Source of the DNA: Limosilactobacillus sp.
GTDB lineage: Bacteria; Bacillota; Bacilli; Lactobacillales; Lactobacillaceae
Direction: 5' to 3'
Assembly (NCBI RefSeq): GCF_022482365.1
Contig: NZ_JAKVPE010000001.1
Coordinates: forward strand, 620,001 to 684,000
Length of the DNA stretch: 64,000 bases
Below, one piece after another: positions 32,393-41,706 of this stretch; within the stretch, counting starts at the first letter, position 1; every line of letters starts with the position of its first letter. A program made the translations under genes and the position numbers. The notes beneath the pieces were generated by a model. That model saw only the letters and a program-made list of their open reading frames with translations. It did not search any database and was not told the origin of the DNA.

Positions 32393-33826
32393 CTACTCGT
32401 CGACTTCGACCAGGCCCTTGAAAAGACCGTAGACAAAGTCACTGGCGTTGAACTTCTGCAGGTCATCCACCTGTTCACCCAGGCCAACGTACTTAACCGG
32501 CAGGTGGAGCTCATTTCTGATCGCCAGGACGATCCCACCACGGGCGGTCCCGTCGAGCTTGGTCAGGACAATTCCGGTGACGTCGGTGCTCTCCTTGAAG
32601 AGCTTAGCCTGGTTCAGGGCGTTCTGCCCGGTCGTGGCGTCCAGAACTAACAGGACCTCGTGGGGCGCGTCCGGAATCTCCCGGGTCAGGATCCGCTTCA
32701 TCTTGGCCAACTCCTTCATCAGGTTGACCTTGTTCTGCAGCCGGCCGGCCGTATCAACGAAGAGAATGTCGTAGTCTTCCTTCTTGGCCTTTTGAACCGC
32801 ATCGAAGACCACCGCGGCCGGGTCCCCGTTCTCGGGACCGGTCACGATGTCGACGCCGTCACGCTTGGCCCAGACGTCCAATTGCTCGGTTGCCCCGGCC
32901 CGGAACGTGTCGGCCGCCGCCAGCAGGACCTTCTTGCCCTGCTTCTTGAAGAGGGCGGCCATCTTACCGATCGTGGTCGTCTTGCCGGCCCCGTTGACCC
33001 CAACGAACATGATGACGGTCGGGCCCGACTTTGCCATGTTGAGGTCGGCATTCTCGTCCTTGCCAGCCGCATCGTAGAGTTCAACCATCTTCTCGATGAT
33101 GACGTTAGAAACCTGCTGCTTGGTCTTGGCATTCTCCAGCTTAACCTCTTCGCGCAGCTCATCACTGAGCTTCATCGCCATGTCGTAGCCGACGTCGGAT
33201 TCGATCAGCATATCTTCCAGGTCATCGAAGAAGTCCTCGTCAACGTGGCGGAAGTTGGCCAGGAACCGGTTGAGGCGGGCACCGAAGCCGGTCCGCGACT
33301 TCTCCAGTCCCCGGTCATACTTCTGCTCGGTTGCCGCTTCCGTTTCTTCCGGCGCGCTGCTCTGTGCTTGCTGATCCTCACTAGCCATGGACTCTGGCTC
33401 TGTTGGCGTCGCGTCCTGACTGGCAGGTGCTTCGGACTCCTGTTCGACACTGGTCGACGAGTCCGATTCTGGAGCAACGCTGGTCGGAGCACTCGGCTGA
33501 CTGCTGGCAACCGGTTCCTTTGCAGGTTCGCTTTCGGCCGGCTCGCTTGATACCGGAGCAGGTGCGGTCGCCTGACTAGCTTGACTGGCAGGCATCGTTG
33601 GCTGAGCACTCTCTACCGGTGTCGTCGATTGCGTTGGATTTGTCGGTTGGCTGCTAACAGTTGGGGCCGTCGACTGGACCGGCGCTTGGCTGGCCGGGAC
33701 ACTTGGCTGACTGCTAGCAGGCGTTTCGGAAGGCGTCGAACTGGCCGGCTGATCCGCTGCCGATTCGGCCGGGCTGGTGGCCTGTTCCTCCTTCTTGTGA
33801 CGCCGGAAAATATCAAATAATCCCAT
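32393..33826 (-). CDS. ftsY: SRP receptor FtsY with long acidic low-complexity N-terminus
   Basis: Membrane-associated GTPase partner of Ffh. 477 aa. The NG domains (about 170-477) carry FVGVNGAGKTTTIGKMA, DTFRAGATEQL, DTAGRLQNK and TKLDGTARGGIVL. Residues about 15-165 are an unstructured stretch of Ser, Pro, Thr, Ala, Glu and Gln with repeated PASSQP-, SQPTxP- and PASQA-like words, much longer than in Bacillus FtsY. It would be the flexible acidic A domain. Start ATG at 33826 follows AAAAGAGGGATCC; it lies 25 bases after smc. Confidence 0.95.
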   Translation of the reverse strand: MGLFDIFRRHKKEEQATSPAESAADQPASSTPSETPASSQPSVPASQAPVQSTAPTVSSQPTNPTQSTTPVESAQPTMPASQASQATAPAPVSSEPAESEPAKEPVASSQPSAPTSVAPESDSSTSVEQESEAPASQDATPTEPESMASEDQQAQSSAPEETEAATEQKYDRGLEKSRTGFGARLNRFLANFRHVDEDFFDDLEDMLIESDVGYDMAMKLSDELREEVKLENAKTKQQVSNVIIEKMVELYDAAGKDENADLNMAKSGPTVIMFVGVNGAGKTTTIGKMAALFKKQGKKVLLAAADTFRAGATEQLDVWAKRDGVDIVTGPENGDPAAVVFDAVQKAKKEDYDILFVDTAGRLQNKVNLMKELAKMKRILTREIPDAPHEVLLVLDATTGQNALNQAKLFKESTDVTGIVLTKLDGTARGGIVLAIRNELHLPVKYVGLGEQVDDLQKFNASDFVYGLFKGLVEVDE

Positions 33827-33851
33827 TAAGGATCCCTCTTTTCGTTTCTTT

Positions 33852-36800
33852 TTATTGGTTTAGGGTGTCGACCACGTCCACGGAGACCATCTTCGAGACG
33901 CCGGACTCCTGCATGGTAACCCCATACAGGACGTCGGCCCCCATCATGGTTCCCTTACGGTGCGTGATCACGATGAATTGCGGGCCGGTCTTGCCGAAGC
34001 GGTTGAGATAACGGGCAAAGCGCTGTACGTTCACCTCGTCCAGGGCCGCCTCGGGTTCGTCAAGAATGGCAAACGGCACCGGCCGCACCTTCAGGATCGC
34101 GAATAGCAGGGTGATCGCGGTCAGGGCCCGTTCACCACCCGACAGAAGACTCAACTGCTGGTTCTTCTTGCCCGGTGGCTGGGCCATGATATCGATCCCG
34201 CTCGTCAGAATATCGTGGGGATCGGTCAACACCAGCTTGGCCTGACCGCCGCCAAAGATCTGACGGAAGGTCTCGTCAAAGGCCGCGGATACCTGGTTAA
34301 AGGTACTGCGGAACCGAGTGGCCACCTGGCTATCCATCTCGTTCATCGTCGCATTGAGCTGCTTGCGGGCAGCCAGCAGGTCGTCCTGCTGGCCCTTCAG
34401 GAAGTCGTAGTGTTCCTTTACCCGTTGGTACTCAGCAATGGCGCCCACGTTGACGTCACCCAGTTCCGCCAGGCCACGCCGCAAGAGCTTGAGCTGGCGG
34501 GCTAACTGGTCATCAGCCAGTTCACTCAGGTCCTGGCGGGCTTCAGTAATCGTCATCTCGTACTGCTCACTCAGGTGGTTGAGCAGCTGATCCAACGTTC
34601 CTTCGCAGCGGATCCGCTGGGCTTGGAGATCACCAGCATCATTGGTGGCGACCTCCTGAAGGCCCCGAATCCGGTCATGCTGCCCTTCGGCATCCGTCAG
34701 CTGACCCTCGCTTTGGCTAAGCCGGTCATCAAGCTGGGTGCCGGCTTGCTTAGCGGTCGCTAGTGCATCCTTTGCCGTGGCAAGCTTGGCCGCGATATCA
34801 GTCCCGGCCGAATGGTGACCGATCAGCGCATCCTTTAAGGCCTGCAATTGGTCTTGCGTCTGCTGGTGCTGTTCCCGCAAACGCGCCACCTGCTCGTTGG
34901 CCTGGCGCTGCTGGCGCTCAAACTGCTGCTGGCGTTCGGCCGCCACGGCCAGCCACTGCTCCATCTGGTGCAGCTGCTCGTTTTGCGCCGAGGCATCGGT
35001 CTCAAGCTCGTGGATCTGCTCGGTCAAGCGGCTGATCTCAGCCTTGACCGCCTGCTGGCGCGTTTCAACCTGGGCCGCCTGGCGGTCAAGCTGGTCGGCC
35101 CGCGCTTGGTAATTCTTCGATTGGCTGTCCTGTTGATCGGTTTGGGATTGCAGGGCCTGGACCTGGCTTGCCAGCGTCTGGGCCTGTTCCTTGAGTACCG
35201 CGGACTGTGACTGAGCCGTTCGGTAGTCGACCTGGGCCGTGTGCAACTGGTCCTGCAGGACGGTGGCCTGTTGCTGGTCCTGCTCCTGCTGGGTCTTCAG
35301 CTGGGCAACCCGGCGCTCCAATTCTTGGACCTGCTGCTGCTGCTTGGCAAGCAGATCCTGCAGCTGGCTGCCGACCTGCTTCTGACTCAGAAGGCCCCGC
35401 CGCTGCTGACGATTGGCCCCACCGGTCATCGATCCACTGGCGTTGATCAATTGCCCATCGAGGGTCACCACCCGCAGTTGGTGGTGGCCCGCGCGGGAAA
35501 TTGCCGTCGCATGGTCCAGGTTATCAGCCAACACCGTACTCCCCAGGAGGTAGTTGGCAACCGGGCGATACTGGGGGGCGAACTTAATCAGGTCCACCGC
35601 TAGACCAACGACGCCCGGCATTTTGGAAACCTGGGGCCAGGCGGCACTCGGCCGCCGCTGCACCAGGGTATCCAGCGGTAGGATCGTTGCCCGACCACCC
35701 CGGGTGCGAACCAGGTAGTTGATGATCTGCTTCCCGGTCGCCTGACGATCAACCACCAGCTGCTGAAGCTGGCTGCCCAGGACGGTTTCAATTGCCGTCG
35801 TCAACTGGGCTGGAACGTCAAAGAGCTCACTCACCGAGCCAGCCAGGCCGGGGAAGTTCTGACGGTGCTGCAGGACCGTTCGCACGCCCTGATAGTAACC
35901 GGCATATTCCGCGCTCATCGACTGGTAGCTCTTGATCCGGGCCGTGGTGGAACGAACATCCCCCAGGGCCTCGTACCAGGAACGCTGCGCCTGCTGGTAG
36001 TCTTGGCCGGTCTTGGCCAGGTTCTGATTAGCCTGCTGGACGGCCGTTTGGAGCTGGCTCAGCTTTTCGGCGGCCGCCGCTAACTGGGCTTGATTGTCCT
36101 TGACCTGCTGGTTGATGGCAGTTCGCTGCTGTTGCTTAGCCTTCAAGTCGGTGGTGCTTTGCTCCTGCTGGCTAAGGCTTTGTTCGTGGCTACGCTTCAA
36201 GAAGGTCTGCTGGTTGTGAACCGTGGTCAGTTCCTGCATCAGGCTGATCTGATCGTCCCGGCGCTGGGCCAGCTGGGCGTTCAAGGCCTGAATTCGCTCC
36301 GAGCCGCTCATCTGCTGGGCCTGTTCGTATTCCTTCTGGTGCTGAGCCACGTCCTGCTGATGGTGCCGCAGCTGGTCGGCCTGGGCGTCCTGGTCGCGCT
36401 TGGCCACCGCCAGTTCCTTGGCGAGGTCCGCCGCCTGCTTCTCCAGCCGGGCCTGCTCGGCCTTTTGCTGGTCACGCTTGATCGACGAAACGGACTGCTG
36501 GTTGGTCAGCTGGGCGATCTGCTCGGTTTGTTGCAGAATCGTCTGCTGGTTGGCGTCCTTTTGCCGCAACAATTCCGCCCGCTGCTTCTTAAGGGCCGCC
36601 AACCGGTGCGCCAGTTTTTCCTGCTGGGCCCGGTAATCGGCCGCCAATTGCTGGGCCTGCTTTTCCTTGGCCTGAAGCTTGTCCAGCCGTTGATGCTGGG
36701 CATCGTACTGACGAACCGTCTGCGTCCGGTCCAGGACGTCAAACTGCTTCTTTTGTTCTAGGTAGTCCTGAGCCAGGGCGCTCTCGTCCTCCAGCGGTTC

Positions 36801-37406
36801 CAGCTGCTTGCTGAGCTCGCTGATGATGTCGTTGACCCGGTTCAGGTTGTCCATCGTGTCGTCCAGCCGCTTCTCGGCGGCCTCCTTGTTCTTCTTGTAC
36901 TTGGCGACCCCGGCGACCGTCTCGATGATTCCACGGCGGTCAATCGGTTTCCCGTTGAAGATTGCCGCCACTCGCCCCTGAGAAATAATCGAAAACGATT
37001 CACGGCCCAGGCCCGAGTCGATGAAGAGGTCGGTGATGTCCTTGAGCCGCACCTGAGAGTTGTTGATCAGGTACTCACTGTCACCGTTGCGATAAAGCTT
37101 GCGGGTGATCGTCAATTCGGTATAGTCGCTGGCCAGGTAGTGGTCGCTGTTGTCCAGGGTGATCGAAACGACCGCCCGGTTCAGCGGCTTGCGATCCGCC
37201 GCCCCGTTGAAAATCACGTCGGCCATCTTGTCGCCCCGCAGCTGTCGGGCAGACTGCTCGCCCATCACCCAGCGGATGGCCTCGATGATGTTGCTCTTGC
37301 CGCTGCCGTTGGGCCCGATGATGCCGGTCATCCCCGGCTCGAACTTGATGGTGGTCTTCTGGGCAAAGGACTTAAAACCGTCTAACGTTAAAGACAATAA
37401 TTGCAT
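33852..37406 (-). CDS. smc: Chromosome segregation protein SMC
   Basis: Condensin ATPase, 1184 aa, full length. Walker A GPNGSGKSN at about 32-40, first coiled coil to about 500, hinge (about 510-650, with VRTRGGRATILPLD and ASGSMTGG), second coiled coil, then LLSGGERALTAITLLFAI (signature, about 1090) and ILDEPEAALDEVN (Walker B). The coiled-coil arms are very rich in Gln, so the coding strand carries many CAG/CAA codons. Between rnc and ftsY, as in other Firmicutes. Confidence 0.97.
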   Translation of the reverse strand: MQLLSLTLDGFKSFAQKTTIKFEPGMTGIIGPNGSGKSNIIEAIRWVMGEQSARQLRGDKMADVIFNGAADRKPLNRAVVSITLDNSDHYLASDYTELTITRKLYRNGDSEYLINNSQVRLKDITDLFIDSGLGRESFSIISQGRVAAIFNGKPIDRRGIIETVAGVAKYKKNKEAAEKRLDDTMDNLNRVNDIISELSKQLEPLEDESALAQDYLEQKKQFDVLDRTQTVRQYDAQHQRLDKLQAKEKQAQQLAADYRAQQEKLAHRLAALKKQRAELLRQKDANQQTILQQTEQIAQLTNQQSVSSIKRDQQKAEQARLEKQAADLAKELAVAKRDQDAQADQLRHHQQDVAQHQKEYEQAQQMSGSERIQALNAQLAQRRDDQISLMQELTTVHNQQTFLKRSHEQSLSQQEQSTTDLKAKQQQRTAINQQVKDNQAQLAAAAEKLSQLQTAVQQANQNLAKTGQDYQQAQRSWYEALGDVRSTTARIKSYQSMSAEYAGYYQGVRTVLQHRQNFPGLAGSVSELFDVPAQLTTAIETVLGSQLQQLVVDRQATGKQIINYLVRTRGGRATILPLDTLVQRRPSAAWPQVSKMPGVVGLAVDLIKFAPQYRPVANYLLGSTVLADNLDHATAISRAGHHQLRVVTLDGQLINASGSMTGGANRQQRRGLLSQKQVGSQLQDLLAKQQQQVQELERRVAQLKTQQEQDQQQATVLQDQLHTAQVDYRTAQSQSAVLKEQAQTLASQVQALQSQTDQQDSQSKNYQARADQLDRQAAQVETRQQAVKAEISRLTEQIHELETDASAQNEQLHQMEQWLAVAAERQQQFERQQRQANEQVARLREQHQQTQDQLQALKDALIGHHSAGTDIAAKLATAKDALATAKQAGTQLDDRLSQSEGQLTDAEGQHDRIRGLQEVATNDAGDLQAQRIRCEGTLDQLLNHLSEQYEMTITEARQDLSELADDQLARQLKLLRRGLAELGDVNVGAIAEYQRVKEHYDFLKGQQDDLLAARKQLNATMNEMDSQVATRFRSTFNQVSAAFDETFRQIFGGGQAKLVLTDPHDILTSGIDIMAQPPGKKNQQLSLLSGGERALTAITLLFAILKVRPVPFAILDEPEAALDEVNVQRFARYLNRFGKTGPQFIVITHRKGTMMGADVLYGVTMQESGVSKMVSVDVVDTLNQ

Positions 37407-37432
37407 TGGTTGCGTTCACTCACTCGTCTTGC

Positions 37433-38131
37433 TTATTTTTGCTTGCGTAACTGATCCAGTGCTGCCGAAGCTGCTTCCATCTCGGCGTGTTTCTTAGAGG
37501 AGCCGCGGCCCTCAGCCAGGACCTTGCCGTCCGCCGTCACGTTGACGTGGAAGGCCGGGTCGTTTTCCGTCCCGCTCTCGTCTAACAGGTGGTACTCAAT
37601 CTTGACGTCCCCGTTGCGCTGCAGGAATTCCTGCAGGCTGGTCTTGGCATCAACGGCGTGGTCGAACCAACCCATGTCAAGCTTCGGGAAGATCACCCGA
37701 CGAACAAACTTTTCCACGGCCGGCCGTCCCTGGTCGAGGTAGAGGGCCCCGATAAAGGATTCGAAGATGTCACAGAGCAGGCCAGGCCGCTGCCGGGCAC
37801 CGGCCTTCTCCTCTCCCTTGCCTAGGCGGATGTACTGGTCAAAGTGACATTCCTTGGCAAACTTGGAGAAGCTGTCCTCGCAGACCATGGCGGCCCGCAG
37901 CCGGGTCAATTTGCCCTGGGGCAGCTCTGGGTAGCGCTTGTAGATGTATTCGGAAACAATCAATTCCAACACAGCGTCGCCAAGAAATTCGATCCGCTCG
38001 TAGAACTTCAGGTTTTGATGCGGGTGCTCATTGACGTAGGAAGCCTGGGTGAAGGCTTCGGCCAGCAGACTCGGATCATCAAAATGAATATCAAATTCCT
38101 TGGCCAAGTAGTCTTGCAGTTCGTTGATCAT
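37433..38131 (-). CDS. rnc: Ribonuclease III
   Basis: Double-strand-specific endoribonuclease for rRNA and mRNA processing. 232 aa. The catalytic signature YERIEFLGDAVLELIVSEYIYK (about 44-65) is intact, with the second acidic site in DIFESFIGALYLDQG (about 120-134). The C-terminal dsRNA-binding domain (about 158-228) ends GRGSSKKHAEMEAASAAL. It lies 26 bases before smc; a terminator separates it from acpP. Confidence 0.96.
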   Translation of the reverse strand: MINELQDYLAKEFDIHFDDPSLLAEAFTQASYVNEHPHQNLKFYERIEFLGDAVLELIVSEYIYKRYPELPQGKLTRLRAAMVCEDSFSKFAKECHFDQYIRLGKGEEKAGARQRPGLLCDIFESFIGALYLDQGRPAVEKFVRRVIFPKLDMGWFDHAVDAKTSLQEFLQRNGDVKIEYHLLDESGTENDPAFHVNVTADGKVLAEGRGSSKKHAEMEAASAALDQLRKQK

Positions 38132-38220
38132 AAAATAAATTCCCTTCCTTTTCGAGATTAAATCAGCTAATTCTTCCCTATTATACTAGACCAAGTGCGA
38201 TTGGTCAGGCATTTAAAACG

Positions 38221-38246
38221 AAAAAGCTCCGCAAAATGGGAGCTTT
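38221..38246 (-). terminator. Terminator of acpP
   Basis: Minus-strand AAAGCTCC / GGAGCTTT stem with TTTTCGTTTT tail, directly after the acpP stop. Confidence 0.75.
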
Positions 38247-38251
38247 CAGAA

Positions 38252-38503
38252 TTAGTTTGTGTGCTCTTCGATGTAGTCAACCACTTCACCAATGGTGCTG
38301 AGCTTTTCGGCCTCGTCATCATCGATCTCCTCGTTGAAGGTGTCCTCCAGTTCCAGGACAAACTCAACAAAGTCAATCGAGTCGGCGTCCAGATCCGTCT
38401 TCAAGTTCAAGTCATCGGTAATCTTGGCCCGATCAACGTCAAAGTGGTCGGCCACAATTTCAGAAACCTTATCGAAGATTTCCTTCCGTCTATTATCAGC
38501 CAT
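38252..38503 (-). CDS. acpP: Acyl carrier protein
   Basis: 83 aa. Carries acyl chains on 4'-phosphopantetheine attached to Ser42 in DADSIDFVEF; the usual DSL is DSI here. Acidic, four-helix ACP pattern. It follows plsX directly (36 bases), without the fabD and fabG that sit between them in Bacillus. It probably works with PlsX in phospholipid synthesis. Confidence 0.95.
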   Translation of the reverse strand: MADNRRKEIFDKVSEIVADHFDVDRAKITDDLNLKTDLDADSIDFVEFVLELEDTFNEEIDDDEAEKLSTIGEVVDYIEEHTN

Positions 38504-38539
38504 CTTAATTAACCTCGCTTTACAAAATACTCTCTTATT

Positions 38540-39571
38540 TTATGCGTTTTTACCTTGATTGTCCACTTCTGGATTGTTAGTAAAGAAATCCACCGTCTTC
38601 TCAATCACGCCGGTTGAAAGCATCGTGTGGATCTGGCCGATCGTGTTCTTGACCGCCAGCGCATCGGAGGCCCCGTGGGTCTTCACCACCGGCGCCTTGA
38701 GCCCCAGCAGGACCGCCCCGCCATAAGTGGAGGTGTTCATCGTCTGGCCGATCTGGTGGAAGACCGGCTTGAGCAGCAGGTAGCCCAGCTTGGCGCGCAG
38801 GCCACCGTGCAGGATGCCGTGCTTGATCAATTTCAGCATCATCTTGGCGGTTCCCTCGGTGGCCTTGAGGGCGGCATTGGCGGTCCAGCCATCGCTCACC
38901 ACGACGTCGGCCTTGCCGAAGAGCAGGTCCCCGGACTCGATGTTTCCGATGAAGTTGAGGTCGTCCTTGGAATTGAGCTGCTGCCAAACGGCCTTGTGGA
39001 GGGTGTCACCCTTATCCTCTTCGGCCCCGTTGTTAAGCAGACCGATCCGTGGGTTGGCCACCCCGAGGACGTTTTCGGAGTAAAACTTGCCCAGGTAGGC
39101 GTACTGGACCAGGTTTTTCTCCTTGCTTTCGGCATTGGCACCGGTGTCTAAGTAAACAAAGTTGTGTCGGCTGGCCCCCGGCTGGGCGATTGGCAGGACG
39201 CTGGTCAGCCCGGGCCGGTCGATTCCCTTGACCCGGCCGACGATAAAGATCCCGGCCGCGAGAACCGCACCGGTGTTGCCGGCGGAGAAGAAGGCGTCGG
39301 CTTCGCCCTTCTTGACGGCCCTGGCCGCCCGGACGATTGACGAGTCCTTCTTGCGCCGGATGGCCCGGACCGGCTCTTCACCCATCGTGATGTCATCACT
39401 GGTGGCGATCACCGTCAGCCGGTCGTCATTTTGAATCAGCGGTTTCACCTGGGCGGGGTCGCCGTACAGGTCAAATTCCAGGTCCGGATAAAGGTCCCGG
39501 GCCTGCTCAACGCCTTCCACAATTACCTTGGGGGCGTTGTCGCCACCCATCGCATCTACAGCAATTTTCAT
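38540..39571 (-). CDS. plsX: Phosphate acyltransferase PlsX
   Basis: Converts acyl-ACP to acyl-phosphate, the donor for PlsY in phosphatidic acid synthesis. 343 aa. MKIAVDAMGGDNAPKVIVEG at the N-terminus, SAGNTGAVLAAG (about 95-107) and VVSDGWTANAALKATEGTAK (about 225-244) are typical. AAAGGAGAG precedes the ATG; recG ends 15 bases downstream of its start side, so the pair is likely cotranscribed. Confidence 0.96.
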   Translation of the reverse strand: MKIAVDAMGGDNAPKVIVEGVEQARDLYPDLEFDLYGDPAQVKPLIQNDDRLTVIATSDDITMGEEPVRAIRRKKDSSIVRAARAVKKGEADAFFSAGNTGAVLAAGIFIVGRVKGIDRPGLTSVLPIAQPGASRHNFVYLDTGANAESKEKNLVQYAYLGKFYSENVLGVANPRIGLLNNGAEEDKGDTLHKAVWQQLNSKDDLNFIGNIESGDLLFGKADVVVSDGWTANAALKATEGTAKMMLKLIKHGILHGGLRAKLGYLLLKPVFHQIGQTMNTSTYGGAVLLGLKAPVVKTHGASDALAVKNTIGQIHTMLSTGVIEKTVDFFTNNPEVDNQGKNA

Positions 39572-39586
39572 AAATTAATCTCTCCT

Positions 39587-41623
39587 TTAATCGAAGTGCG
39601 TTTCCAGCTGGTGCCGCTTTAAGTAGAGGACCAGCGGCTGGTTATCGTCAACATCGTCCCAGTGGGGTGTCTTCAAGAGCTGCTCGGCATCATTGCGCGC
39701 AATCTGGAGCATCTTGATGTCCCCCACCGGGTCACCAACCTTGAAGTCCGGCAGACCGGACTGCTTGTTGCCGAGGACGTCACCGGAGCCCCGCAGCTCA
39801 AGGTCTTTTTCGGCCACCTTGAAGCCGTCGTTGGTCTCCACCATCGTTTGCATCCGGGCCTTGCCCTCGTCGGTCTTGGGATCGGCCAGCAGGAGACAGT
39901 AGCTCTGCCGGTCACCACGGCCAACCCGACCCCGCAGCTGGTGCAATTGAGCCAGGCCGAAGCGGTCCGCATTATAAATAATCATCACGGTGGCGTTGGG
40001 GTTGTCGACCCCGACCTCAATCACCGTGGTCGAAACCAGGACCTGGAGCTTTTTCTCCTGGAATTCGCGCATTACCTGGTCCTTTTCGTCGCCGCTCATC
40101 CGGCCGTGAAGGAGGCCCACTTGGTAATCGTCGCCAAAGTACTTGGCCAGCTGCTCGTAGAGGTCGGTCGCGTTTTGGACGTCCAAGGCCTCCGACTCCT
40201 CGATCAACGGGCTGACCACGTAGGCCTGGGCTCCCGCGGCTAATTGTTCGCGCAGGAAGTGCAGGGCCTCGTTTTGCTTGTCGACCTTAAACCACTTGGT
40301 CTTGATTGGCTTGCGGCCCGCCGGCAGCTCATCGATCACTGAGACGTCCATTTCACCGTAGGCCGTGATCGCCAGGGTCCGCGGGATCGGGGTCGCCGTC
40401 ATCGCCAGCACGTCGGGATGATCGCCCTTCTCGCGGAGCTGCTGGCGCTGGTTGACCCCAAAACGGTGCTGCTCATCGGTGATCGCCAGGCCGAGGTTGG
40501 CGTATTCGACATCCTCCTGGATCAGGGCGTGGGTCCCGATGATCAAGTTAACGTCTCCCCGCTTGATGGCGTCCCGCAGCTGAGCGTGCTGCTTTGCGGT
40601 CAGGGACCCCGTCAAGAGGCCGATGTGCACCGGCGTGTTTTCAAAGACCTTGGCCAGCTTTTCGGCGTGCTGGGCCGCCAGAATTTCGGTGGGGGCCATC
40701 AGCGCGGCCTGGTAGCCGGCGGTAATCGTCGCGTAAATCGCAATCGCCGCCACGATCGTCTTCCCCGAGCCGACGTCCCCCTGGAGAAGCCGGTTCATCT
40801 GGTAGGGGCGGCGCAGATCGGCACAGATTTCATTGACCACCCGCTTCTGGGCATTGGTCAGTTCAAAGCCGATCCCACTGATAAATTCCTTGACCTCATC
40901 GTTGTGGTAGAGGATCCGCAAACCATCCTCCTGGCGCTGGGCCTGACGAATGGCCTGCAGGCGCAGCTGAAAGAGGAAGAACTCCTCGTAGGCAGCGGTT
41001 CGCCGCGCCGCCTGGGCCTGGCCGGCGTCCTTAGGGAAGTGCATTCCCGCCAGCATCTCCCGGCGGTCCAGCAGGCGGTAGCGCTGGCGCAGCGTCTGGG
41101 GGAGCAGGGTCGGAATCACGTTTTGGTATTCCTCATAGGCCTGGCGGATTAGGCTCCGCAGCATCCCCTGCTTGACGTGCTTGTTGACCGGGTAGACGGC
41201 GCCAAAGTCGTTGCTGGCTTCGGGAGCCGCGGTGGTCAGGCGGTTAGCCGTAACCTGGCGGCGCCGTGCGTCCCACTTGCCCATTACCGTCACCTGGCCA
41301 TCCAGTTGCACCTGTTTCGCCAGGTAGGGTTGGTTGAAGAAGGTCACCATGACCACCTCCTGGTCGACCTGGAGGCGAAAGCTCAGTCGACTGCGCCGGT
41401 AGCCGAAGTGGGTCAGGAGGGGCTCGGAAACGACCCGGCCGTGCAGGGTAATCTTTTGTTTGTCCTTGGCGGTCGACAGATCGGCCGGCCGCAAATCGTT
41501 GTACCGATTCGGGTAGTAGGTCAGAAGATCTTCAATCGTGTCAATCCCGAGGGTTGCCAGGTCGGCCACCCGCTTCTTCCCGACGCCCTTGAGCTTTTCT
41601 ACCGAATCCTGCAAGCTTTTCAT
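39587..41623 (-). CDS. recG: ATP-dependent DNA helicase RecG
   Basis: Branch-migrating helicase for fork reversal and Holliday junctions. 678 aa: N-terminal wedge/OB domain (about 1-190), helicase domain with GDVGSGKTIVA (Walker A, about 280), DEQHRFGVNQR (DExH), MTATPIPRTLA and the second RecA domain with QLRGRVGRG. The start MKSLQDSVEKLKG at 41623 has GGGGGGTG before it and is the family start; a longer frame to 41692 would run through a hairpin. Confidence 0.96.
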   Translation of the reverse strand: MKSLQDSVEKLKGVGKKRVADLATLGIDTIEDLLTYYPNRYNDLRPADLSTAKDKQKITLHGRVVSEPLLTHFGYRRSRLSFRLQVDQEVVMVTFFNQPYLAKQVQLDGQVTVMGKWDARRRQVTANRLTTAAPEASNDFGAVYPVNKHVKQGMLRSLIRQAYEEYQNVIPTLLPQTLRQRYRLLDRREMLAGMHFPKDAGQAQAARRTAAYEEFFLFQLRLQAIRQAQRQEDGLRILYHNDEVKEFISGIGFELTNAQKRVVNEICADLRRPYQMNRLLQGDVGSGKTIVAAIAIYATITAGYQAALMAPTEILAAQHAEKLAKVFENTPVHIGLLTGSLTAKQHAQLRDAIKRGDVNLIIGTHALIQEDVEYANLGLAITDEQHRFGVNQRQQLREKGDHPDVLAMTATPIPRTLAITAYGEMDVSVIDELPAGRKPIKTKWFKVDKQNEALHFLREQLAAGAQAYVVSPLIEESEALDVQNATDLYEQLAKYFGDDYQVGLLHGRMSGDEKDQVMREFQEKKLQVLVSTTVIEVGVDNPNATVMIIYNADRFGLAQLHQLRGRVGRGDRQSYCLLLADPKTDEGKARMQTMVETNDGFKVAEKDLELRGSGDVLGNKQSGLPDFKVGDPVGDIKMLQIARNDAEQLLKTPHWDDVDDNQPLVLYLKRHQLETHFD

Positions 41624-41650
41624 CGTTTTCACCCCCCACCAGGATGTGGC

Positions 41651-41685
41651 AAAGGGCCGTGACAAATCAGCCTTCGTCACGGCCC
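41651..41685 (-). terminator. Hairpin between fakA and recG
   Basis: Perfect 10-bp stem GGGCCGTGAC / GTCACGGCCC on the minus strand, but only TTTG follows, so it may be an attenuator or RNA-processing hairpin rather than a full terminator. Confidence 0.5.
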
Positions 41686-41706
41686 CGTTCATGTTTGTTT
41701 TAATTA

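Noticed and set aside
34215-37385. Several plus-strand frames opposite smc rich in Leu, Val and Gly
   Set aside because: Mirror frames of the Gln-rich SMC coiled coils; no RBS or family resemblance.
41624-41692. Longer recG start at 41692
   Set aside because: The extension runs through a 10-bp hairpin, has no RBS and no family similarity; 41623 has GGGGGGTG and the usual N-terminus.
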